Positions 11,101-23,100 of a DNA stretch of 64,000 bases are shown here, in pieces. The first letter of the stretch is position 1. Each line of letters opens with the position of its first letter. A program made the position numbers and the translations under genes. The stretch comes from Ctena decussata (lineage: Eukaryota > Mollusca > Bivalvia > Lucinida > Lucinidae): contig OZ022511.1 in assembly GCA_963989385.1 (NCBI GenBank), positions 1,674,001 to 1,738,000 of the forward strand, given 5' to 3'. The notes under the pieces were generated by a model, which ran no database searches, was not told the origin of the DNA, and saw only the letters and a list, made by a program, of their open reading frames with translations.

Positions 11101-14100
11101 CTTTCAGGGAGATACGTTACTTTTTATGGTTTTATGCAGATTTTACATTTTCCATAAATCACCACCTTAACTTAATCTCAAATCAATTCAGTATTCTTAC
11201 TTTGTTAGATCTCTAAATTAGGTCATTTTTACGGAGTGTGATTGCCCTGTGGTATAAAGTTAATAAAAAAAATCAGCAACTTGTTGCCATGCTTGCTGTA
11301 GCCCGAAAATTGCTTTCAAGTATTTCATCAATAGGCATATCAATTTAGTAAACCTTCTGATTCGATTTTCATGAACCGGTATTTGGATGATTCGTCAGAT
11401 TACACCTCTTAAACAAACTCATCCTACTGAGGAGAAAATAGCATTTTTGAAGTGTTTCTTGTTCGTTGTCTTTGTTGCCTGTTATAAATGCAGGATCAGG
11501 AGATGATTTAAATAAACTCAGTAGATGATTTAGATAAGCTTCAGCTTTCTATCAGATCCTGTACCATATAATATTATGTACAATTCTATAGCAACTTATC
11601 TGAATAAAATATTGTTTAAACCAAATGCAGGACCAGTGCGAAGAAGCGTATGTTATCTTGCAGATCTCCAAGCGGGCACATGACGTCGTAATGACGTCGT
11701 ACTAAAAACTAAACTAAACTTTTTTTGGATTACCTTATGTCTTTATGTTACCTTATGTTGTGTTAAAGTCTTCACCCTTAATACATGTATACATTTACAA
11801 CCATGCATCAATCGAATAGATAAATTGGCCCCCAAGCTAGGCTGTACATTACCTTACATCCTTCTGCTAAAAGCTAGGCTGTACATTACCTTACATCCTT
11901 CTGCTAAAGCAAAGCCTCCGCCGAAGAGAAGAAATAATCCCCATGGTAATTTTTCATGAACTGTTCTCCACGTCAGTAATGTTTTCACGTGAGATGGACG
12001 ATTATCTGTTGGTAAACAACAAAGCAGACGACAAAATTTACGTCTGCAAAATTTCAAAATTGTTTCGTCTTGGTGGCCTCTTCTGTATTTATAAATTGGA
12101 TGAGTCTATTTGTCAATTAACCCTTAATGCGCCAAGAAGCAGACGACAAAATTTACGTCTGCAGAATTTCAAAAAATGTTTCGTCCAAGTTATATCATAT
12201 TGAGAATTCAAAGACTAGAGGACAAACAGTGTAGATCCAGGTGAGGTGGCTCATGATGAGCCACCTCATTTGGATCTACACTGTTTGCAAATTCAACTAT
12301 TTTAATTTTTGGCGCTTTAAGGGTTAAGGTGTGCCTGGTTTAGTTTATTTTTTATCATTTTAAATGTTTTAATTTACGGAGAAAAGCCCATTTATCTTGT
12401 GCGAATAGTGTAGACGCTGATCAGACGCCGCATGTTGCAGCGTCTGATCTGGGTCTGCAGTGTTTGCCCATTTATCTTGTGCGAATAGTGTAGACGCTGA
12501 TCAGACGCCGCATGTTGCAGCGTCTGATCTGGGTCTGCAGTGTTTGCAAATATCCCTTTTATGGGACCCTAGGTGCGATTTACCGACATATTGGAATGAC
12601 TGATAGTGTTTTCAATATAAAGCGCGAAAAGGAGGCAATATTAACGTCTACGAAATTTTAATAATTTTTAGCTCAAGCTATTTCAAAATGAGAAATCAAA
12701 GACTAGAGGCCAATCAGTGTATATTCTAGTAAGGTTGCTTATAATGAGCCGCCTCATCTGGATCTACGCTGTTTGCAAATTCAACTACTCTAGGAGTTAA
12801 CAGTTTGACTTTCGGGATACTGAAATGTCACAAGTATGGAGATGTTATTCTTTTTGTTCAAAAGTAGAGGTAAAGTTTTCCCATAGCCTAGTGGTCGTAG
12901 GGACATTGGGGGGTTAGAGGCACACTGTATCTTTGGCACAGCACATGAAAGGCGGAGCCCATCCCTCTCCTTTCGCTGCTTTATCCTTCACTGACTCGAA
13001 AAAGGTACCCATTCACTGCTGTATTAACAGAAAGATATTTCCAGTCGCCAGTTGACCTAAACCGTGATTCAAACCCCCCGACCCTCTGCACCATAGCCGA
13101 GTCGCTCTTAACACTCGACCATGGCATCTCCCTTTTGTTCATATAGTCTAATTTGGTGGCCCCGCCCATCGCGGCTCGCGAAATAGACAGATTGCCTGGG
13201 GCCGTATTCATAAAGCCACTTAAGTCGTTGCTATGCAGTTGCTAAGGCTAAATATCTATAAAGGAGATTCCCTACAACTATGAAATTTGGTCTGGAGGAA
13301 CAGTCTTACAAAGACTGTTCCTCCAGACCAAATTTCATAGTTGTAGGGAACCTCCTTCAAAGTAATTTAGCCTTAGCAACAGCATAGCAACCACTTAAGT
13401 CATTTTATGATGCGGCCCCTGGTTGGGGCCTCTGCGACATAGCTGCTAGTAGCTGTAGTAGGACCCGAGTGTCGCTTGTCTCAACTTTCAAGCCGGGTAA
13501 AAGGCTAACAAATTCGGAGGCAGCGTTTCGACAAAACTGAAACCTTGTTTACTGGGACGTTAACCCACAACTGAACAACAACAGCAACAAGTTTAATTTG
13601 AATAACAAAAATTGAGCCCCGACACGAGAAAACCAACAAAGTGGTTGTGCGCCGAGCAGAGACTCAGATCAATCTGGGTATCCACCGAGTCTGATAAGAC
13701 TCTTCGCTAAGCGCATGAAGGGTAGTTATGGTACTAAGCTACCTCCTTAAGGACAGCGAAGACTCTGATTAGACTGGACGGATGTCCAGGCTGATCTGAG
13801 TCTGCGCAGGGCGCACAACCACTTTGTTGGTTTTCTCGTGTTGAGGCGCATTAATATTATTCTAATACGTTTTTGAACCGAGTTTGTTTTATGCAAATAA
13901 ATGAAAATGGCATGGCATACGCTATAATATTCTAGTGATCAGTGTGAGTGAATACCAATATCTTTTTCAGCAAGAACATACTATGTGTAATGATCGGGAC
14001 AAGTACAAAGGACTTCTATGGTTAAGGCGTGAATTTTCCCCATGATTAAAAAGTTATACGGATTACTGACTTCTGCTTGGCATTTATGACTATGGCATGT

Positions 14101-17100
14101 AATTTGCATGACAAATGAATTTTCAACTGTTTGTGTCTATGAAAAGGACGTTAAACATACGTTGACGTTGCCGTCATTGTTGAGATAAATTGTAAATAAT
14201 CCTCAAACTGATCGTTGAAATAATAATTTATTGTATACATTTCACCCTTTTTTGACTTACATTACTTACATAACAGACACCACTGGATAGTTTTGACTAT
14301 ATGTATGTGACCTTGACCTCATTTCAAGGTCATGGTACACAATATAATCCTTGAAGATCACAGTGCTACTGCTGACCATTCTTCTTCTTTGGCTTACTGA
14401 GTATCGTTCCCCCCCCCGGTGACCCAGCTTCCCACTCATATATATTACGTACTTGCATCGCATAAGTCTGCTGCATGAAGGAAATGCTGGGTCACGGGTG
14501 GGGGGGGGGGGAGAAAGTACTTGTACTTTAATTATAATGAAGCGTTCTATTTTGGCCGTTTTAACCGGAAGTGTAACTATGGTTTTGCATGTTTAAATGC
14601 CAGTCAGGCGTAACAAGAAGAAAATCGTTGCTTTGTATTGTGATATGCGTGTATTTAGCATGCATTTATGACAAAAATGTATCGAATGAATGACGGGTTT
14701 CAATGCAAAAATTACCTCAAAAGATGAGGTATGCCAAAACCTTGAATTTAGGGTAGGTAGGGTCAGAATGAATTATCTCCCCATGTCTTTGGGTCTTAAT
14801 CACAAATGATCAGATTTCATACGGTTTACATATTTGTGGAAGCTCTGCTAAGAAAAAAATGCACGCTTTATACTTTTGAAAATTCGGACCTATCGCGCCG
14901 GTCTAATGGGGAAAATCCTCGCCTTAATCTTAGAAGCCCTTCGGTTGTTTTAAAGTTGATCCTTACTTTTCTTGAAAAAGTCTGGTGAATTAGCTGGTAT
15001 GAGAAACAACAAGGCAGATACTAATGTTGGTGCAGCTGAATCAGTCACATATCTAAAAATGGAAACAATATGAGCCGCGACACGAGAAAACCAACAAAGT
15101 GGCATGTGCTCCAAGCGAAGACTCAGATCAGCCCAGTCTGATCAAAGTCTTGGCTGTCCGCATTACGCTACCTTAGACTCAGCGCAAAGCGAAGACTCTG
15201 ATTAGACTGGGCGGATGCCCAGGCTGATCTGAGTATGCGCTGAGCGCACATGCCACTTTGTTGGTTTTCTCGTGTCACGGCTCAATTATTATATTTTGCA
15301 GACGTGAGTTCTGTCGTCTGCGTTTTGGGTGCTTTACAGACGGTTCACCAATTCTTGTAGATTCTACATTCAAGACAAAAAAAATTCAGTTCATCTGGGT
15401 TTTTTGTGTGTTGTTTTTCTGGTTAGAATTTATGTTTGCAAGAATTTGGTTAGCCAGCCATTAAAGCCCAAAAAGCAGACGACAAAATTTACGTCTGCAA
15501 ACTTTAAAAAAATGGTTCAAATTAAGATTTCATAAAATAGAGGTCGGTTCATGATGAGCCGCCTCATCTGAATCTACGCTGTATGCAGATTCCACTCTTT
15601 TCGTTTCTGATGGTTTTTAAAAATGTTCAGTAAATCTTAGACTGGCACCCCCTATTCTCACGGTACTTAAGATACAAGCAAGTCTGACCAGAAACGGAGG
15701 ACCACCAATCCAACATACTATATGTAGCTGAGCTCTATAGTATCTCATCTAAATCCCAAGGCATATCTATTTTGGGTTTCTCCCTGCAATTTGTGAGTGT
15801 TAAAATCTTATCAGTTTATATTACTACCCCTGTATGATTAGGCAGAAATACGAGCTCCATATTTTCACGGTATATGAATATGTTCCTCCAAATTAACAAA
15901 TTAAATGCATGCAAAAATGTTTCCTTATTCAAAGTATTTAATGTAACCATACTTCAATTTAGTCAAGTAAGAAACAACATGATTGGATAATTATTTTCTA
16001 TCTTATAGCCGCTTTTATCATCCTGTGGTGTTTTTTGTTACCAGGTTTGGTGCTTTTTCTCTTTTTGGGTTCTTAGAAGTGACAGCATCTTCAAAATCAG
16101 GCAGAACTGAAATCTAAGATGTTCAGGTACTTTGTTTGCCCGATGCCTGTAAGCCACTATAAAAATAAGGAGACTTGTTTGTCTCTGGGATTTTATTTTT
16201 TACTACCGCGAGAATATGATTGCCGCGAGAATATGGAGTTCGACTACTAATGAATTCCTTCTTCGACCTTCAGAAAAATGAATCGCATCATACAGTGGTA
16301 TTATAGGGCTTTGTTTGCAGTTCAAAATGTCATAGACTTGATTATAAAACTGCCAAACCTTAAATTAAGATTAGTTTATGTAAAACTTCAACAAAATGTT
16401 GTGGATATGAATTAATTCCAATTTATCATATAACGTTGAACCGGAGAGTGTAATAAAGCCATGCATTACAAACGATTATCAACTAGTGGATTAAATATGC
16501 AAATTACGTCGTAACGTAACGTTATGCATTGACGTCCATAAAATCCGTCGCGTTTTCTAATGGCGAAATCCTAACGTTTTAGTGCAAAATTGCTAATAAA
16601 ATGCGATTTAAGTGTCATATGATAAATAGAATCTTGCATTCGTGCTCCTGTAGTATTGAATTTATTAAACTCGTTGGGGAAAAACCGATAAGATGCTCGG
16701 CATAGCCTTGCATCTTATCTTTTTCCCCAACTCGTTTAATAAATTCAATAATACAGGAGCACTCATGTAAGGTCCTCTGTATCAATATTAAAGAAATAAA
16801 GTACTAAGTTCAACGTGTTCTTCTCGCGCTTTCCACTGACAAAGCATTTTGCTTAACTCTTTAATATGTACGAAGGATTGTCAAATAGTTCCCAGAAAAG
16901 TACTGTATTCTCTTTATTATTTCATTTCCTTCAATAAAATTTCATGCAATAAAACACTTTGAAATGTGCGATTCGTTAAGGAATGAATTTCATTTTTCTG
17001 AGGTTTATCGAAGTGTAAACTACATTGGGTCACGTGCAAAGTGAATGAACCCCGAAGGGGTTCATGTTAACTTTGCTAGTGACCCAATGTAGTTTACACT

Positions 17101-20100
17101 TCGATAAACATCAGAAAAATTAAGTTCATTGCTTATATTTACATTCGTTTCAATCAAATCTTTCATGAAAAATCTTATATAAGCGCTAAAATTGAAGCAA
17201 TAAAACATTTACACGAAGTTTTTTCTGCTAACAGCAGAACGGCATGCATGACGTCATGACGTTGCTAACGTCCAATCAGGTTGTAGAGAGCTATTGTTTA
17301 TTTTGACGTCATTGACGTCGCGTGTCTCAATGTAATTATTTAAGGAATGAATTTCATTTTTCTGAGGTTTATCGAAGTGTAAACTACATTGGGTCACGTG
17401 CAAAGTGAATGAACCCCGAAGGGGTTCATGTAAACTTTGCTAGTGACCCAATGTAGTTTACACTTCGATAAACCTCAGAAAAATTAAGTTCATTGCTTAT
17501 ATTTACATTCGTTTCAATCAAATCTTTCATGAAAAATCTTGTATAAGCGCTAAAATTGAAGCAGTAAGACATGTACACGCAGATTCCTCTGCTAATAGCA
17601 GAACGGAATGCATGACGTCATGACGTTGCTGACGTCCAATCAGGTTGTAGACATCCAATGTTTATTTTTACGTCATTGACGTCGCGTGTCTCAATGTAAT
17701 TATTGGAATGTAAACTTCATTACGTTCCAATGGTTTACTATAGGGCTTTTCAGTAAATACACCAAGAATGTAAATATTGAAATGTAAACTACATTACGTT
17801 CCAATGGTTTACTATAGGGCTTTTCAGTAAATACACCAAGAATGTAAATATTGTAATATAAAATTTTGGACTCATGTCGTACTGGAACTTTTGATCATCC
17901 TTCGTGTATCATGCAAGCCTGTTGTCGGGGTTTTTAAAAAAGAATTGACTATGAATTAGATACTAAAAATAGCATCGGCTAGGATTTACTTTGATTTAAA
18001 GACATTTCCCCATCCACCAGCTCCTCCAAGGTCACGTGACACCCAGAGAACGATCAGAATAAAGAAAAGAACGAGCACTGTAACTTCTGGGAATCTGAAA
18101 AATATATGAAACATGTGAACAGGTACGAGTGATGCCCCTATTCCACACAGACCACGAATCCAACGAATCGCCACGAATTGATAAATATTAGAATTCGTGG
18201 CGATTGTAAATTATCTGGTCAAATTCGTGATGCTCTACGATTCAGTTACGATACAAGTACGATGGGGTTACGAATATTCGTGGGATTCGGCTGGACTCGC
18301 ACGAATATTGTCAAGAATTCAGTACGATTTACAGGAATCTCTTTGGAAATACTACACAAACGTTTAGAATTAATTACGAATCAGTTAACACGCTATGTAA
18401 TCACGTGACCTACTTGTACTACGACAGATGCTGCTTTGGTCACCGTACTGCTAAATTGTAAAGGAAAATGGTAGTCACGCGCTTCGTTGTGACGGTAAGC
18501 TGGTTTATTTCTTGTCTAATTATTTCAAAATTGAAATGATTTACATCGAGCAAGTTGTATCAGTGAATAATCTGCTTTGTACTTTGACAACTAATCTGTG
18601 AATACGGTTTTTAAGCGACAATCTGAAGAAATCTGCATCGGTCATGTGCTTTAGTTTGTTGTCATCTCAAATATTCGTGTTTTCTCTCGATTTATTATGT
18701 TATTTTTGAATGATCACATATGTATTATACATCATTTATACTGATGTTTTGTAAAAATACTGGTATTTATTATGTGAAAAGAACAGGGGGCCGTTTTGCA
18801 TGTTTTGTTTAATGTACTGCTTTTTGTTGTGATGAACTGCTTTTTAGGTATTACATTCCATCAACTGTACTGCTTTTCGTAAAACGATGTATCACAATTT
18901 AGGAAGTCAGAACTACCGTATCGGCCTGAAAATCAAAAAAAAAAAAAAGTCAAAGTACAGTCAAACCTGTCTTAAGGGGTCATCCAATTGAAAACTGGCT
19001 GCTTAAAACAAGTAACTCCTTAACACAGGTTCATTTGCACTGTAGTTTGGTTCAAGAGACCAAGAGAAGGTGGCTGCTGAAATACAGGTGGCCTTAATGG
19101 GAGTGACCACATAAGCAAGTTTGACTGTAACAGCAATTTGCCTCAACTTGAGCCTTAAAGTATGGTTAAAGATGCCTATGCTGTAATGCCTCTACACTGC
19201 TCTCCCTTATGACCACCATTGCTTTATTTAAGTACTTTTTGTAATGGCAGAATTGTGTGAATATTGCAGCCTATTAGTATTTTGTATGCTAGGTCTCTAT
19301 CTTTCTCACTCCATATTTGCTAGAGGCAAGTTCTACAGGAGTTAAATTCCTGTCTATATTGTGAAGAAGAAGAATGTTTATTCAAGTGCTGAGGCCCTAC
19401 CAGGGGGTGGTGGTGGTGGTGGTGGTGGGGGGGATCAGTGCTCCCTATCTCCCTGAAAATAACGCCCAAATCTCTCCCAGCTCCCTGAAAATATTTTGCC
19501 TTGCTCCCTAAAAGTATTTTGCCCCTGCTCCCCAAATCCCTAAAAGTAATACAGCTTCTCCCCAGCTCCCCAAAAATATTCAGGCATGCTTCCTAAAATG
19601 TTCGACGTTCAGTGTATAATTGCATATATTCGGTGAAGTAACTATACTCAGAGGCCAAAGAAAGTATACACTTTTTGAATGTCTATATTTTAATATCATT
19701 TACTGTCCATGCAAATTCTGTAGGATTCAGTTTTTCTCAAAGTTAACTGGTAACTCAGCTAGGGCAGCTGAAGACAGGACTACAGTGGAAACAAGGTTAT
19801 GGGATAGACTATACATGGTTAACTAAATTACTGTACGAAATGCTTGACTAGCTGCACTATCTGGACATGTCAGTTTTGCACATTTTCACATGCAGCAAAC
19901 TAGACAATATGATTTTGCTGTTAATCTGTATTTCAAATTTCGGATGTTTTCCCTATTACTCAAACCACAACATTTGTGTAATATTTACATACTGAAAGGG
20001 CTCTCAATCACATATTCAGAGATGAAAGCAATTACACACCTTTTAAATGCCTGTTTTGGCCTTATTTAACATGGTCCCTTCGCAGCACACCGTGTCTGCA

Positions 20101-23100
20101 ACTGTTTTTGCACAAATATTAAGCCAGTTGTTGGCTCTGCTGGGCTTAGTTCATAGTATAGTTCCGTGGTTCAGTGTCTGTCAGCCGTCCGTTCATTTTA
20201 AACATTTTCAAATGATATATTGGCCCTTAGTAATCGAAATGTAACATCTGTGGGATGAGGGAGTAATACGTTCTGACTCATGCCAACTGCTACGTTACTT
20301 CGGTTGCTATGGCAGTTAAAAGTTGTCATTGGCTTTAACGGGAACGCTAAAAATATTTTTGTGTGCTCTTACAGCCTTTGTATTGCGGATATAATAATAG
20401 ATAAACATTTCTTCAGTAGTGCCCTATCAATAATTTGCTTTTTATGCCATCTGCTTGAACTTCTGCTGCCATACAGCTGGAAAAGCAAACGCTTCATAGA
20501 AATATCAAGTATAGCATAAGCCTCTGCAAACATACTTTTACTAGACTTGGTGCAACTTGGTCCAGAACTTTGCTTGCTTTGCATATGCGACTTGTTCAGA
20601 CTTTGCTTGCTTTGCTTGTGCAACTTGGTCCAGAACTTTGCTTGCTTTGCTTATGCATCTTGGTCCAGAAGTTTGCTTGCTTTGATTATGCAACTTGGTC
20701 CAGAACTTTGCTTGCTATGCTTATGCGACTTGTTCAGACTTTGCTTGCTTTGCTTGTGCAACTTGGTCCAGAACTTTGCTTGCTTTGCTTATGCAACATG
20801 GTCCAGAATTTTGCTTGCTTCGCTTATGCAACTTTCTCCAGATTTTTTCTTGCTTTGCTTATGCAACTTGGTTCAGAACTTTGCTTGCTTTGCTTATGCA
20901 ACTTGGTCCAGAACTTTGCTTGCTTTGCTTATGCAACATGGTCCAGAACTTTGCTTATGCAACTTGGTCCAGATTTTTTCTTGCTTTGCTTATGCAACTT
21001 GGTTCAGAACTTTGCTTGCTTTGCTTATGCAACCTGGTCCAGAACTTTGCTTGCTTTTGGAACCTGAAGCCCCTTCTGACTTTCAGTGGGCTTTTCGCTC
21101 ATGACAGAGCAGACCTGATTGCAACTGTTGATTTACAAACAGAAATCCTTATTCTAAATCAGTCTAACCACGTAGTACGTTTCTGGTTCTTATAGGAGGG
21201 AAGTACAAACTGTTCTAGAAAAGGGCAGCTTTCTGTTGCTGATGTAAAGGATAAATGCAATGATCTATTAATTGCTAAAAGCAAATTATTCTGCAAGAGT
21301 CCCTATCTTTCTTAGTGTTGCACATGCATAACAGAGAATGTGTTTAGAATGGATATTGAGGTGCTGTTTTTCAGTTAAGATTTCTGCAGGTGTCTGGTGC
21401 ATGCTAGTTAGACATTTTGTATCGCTAGAACATAGGAGTGTACTATAACAGATGTAAATAATTCATATAAAGGGGGTCTGGCAGAGCCCCCCAGAAGCCA
21501 AAACAATTTAGAAAATCACATTCTGATAGACAGTGCTCCCCAGCTCCCCAAAATTCAAAGCTTGCTCCCCAGCTCCCTGAAAATAATTGCAAGTGCTCTC
21601 CAGCTCCCTGAAAATAAATGGCTTTTCTCCCCAGCTCCTCAAAACTCCTGTGAGGGCCTCAATGCTATAGGCTATGTAGGCCTTGAGCATATACATGTAC
21701 ATACATGCAATATCTTTTCCCTGATTGGTTACGAACATGTTGCTTTACCTGTTTTATAATGCACTGAAACAAATCGATAGCCCCCACCCTATCATGTCAC
21801 TTCATGTAGGCGTAACCATAGCAAACGTATATTTTCGCGTGTTACTTGTGTAGACGAAGAAAAGTTTTACTCCTTACATGAGGGGTGCCCATAAAGGGCA
21901 GGGTGAACTATAATTGTTGCTACCATAGACTTTTATAGTGACCCCTATTCCCTTTGACAGTGTCCCGCCCTTTATACAATGTTGCTTCACTATCCAGATT
22001 TGCCCTTATTTCAAGCTAAAATGTTAATCAGCAAGACAAAAAAGGGAAAACACCACTTTCCCAGCAAGTTTTGACACTTACAGGAACACATCACTAACAC
22101 ATGCATCATCGCATGTCACCCTATACTAGTACATTTACAGCAATACTTAGTACTGTAATCTGTAAATTTTAGGTATTTTGCACTTTATTCTGTTTTATTT
22201 GAATAACTTTTGGTCATTCTGTAGTCGCAGTAACAGACTCCTGGAAACCAAAAATGCAGTTCAGTTGGATTTGTTTCGTGCTAGGAAAGCAGTTCACTTT
22301 TTCTTACGCAAAATCCTATTTTTCTCATATAATATTAATCTAGTCAAGCTTAACTCTATTTAATTTGGAAAATGCACTTTCTGTCGCAGCATAGGCAGAC
22401 TTTTCTCTGTCTTTTTCGTTGTATTTCTAGGTAAAAAATTCCTTTGTTCCTACAACAATCGTGGTAAAGACTAACTCAAACCCGTTAAATTGAGATATTC
22501 TCATTTCTTTTCCTTGTAAAGACTAACTCAAACCCGTTAAATTGAGATATTCTCATTTCTTTTCCTTCCATTCACAATGACACCTCTGCTGCAAGAACCA
22601 ACATATATAGTGTAATTATTTGTGCACAAACTTTCACCTTTCTGGCTAAATTAGAGAAGGAATTCTTCAAAATACTCACATGGTTCGAACGCCGTTCTGC
22701 GGAAGTCGTCCCAATTAAGCAGTACGGTGACCAAAGCAGCATCTGTCGTAGTACAAGTAGGTCACGTGATTACATAGCGTGGTTAAGATTACGCCGAATG
22801 CACGTACGAATCGGGTACGAATAAAATGAATTCGTGACTATTCTTGAAAATTCGTGGGATTTTCTCCCAAGATAGGTATAAAAAGGCCCCAAGCCTGATC
22901 AGATCCTTTGCTGTACGCACATATTAAGTATGAATCATCAGAAATCTATGGCCACGAAATGAAATATCTACACACGAGGCACATCATGTCGTAACGACTT
23001 CGTACTAAGGTCAGTGCGACGTAGTGGCATCTCATCGACGTCAGTACAACGTCATTTGCCCGCTGGGTAGATAAATGCATGAGTCTTCACTGTGCGCAAA

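Noticed and set aside
12981..13211. 76-codon minus-strand frame
   Set aside because: It overlaps the S2 SINE and the family G MITE.
20547..21195. Overlapping open frames of 165-185 codons
   Set aside because: Generated by a minisatellite without stop codons; all frames are open and low in complexity.
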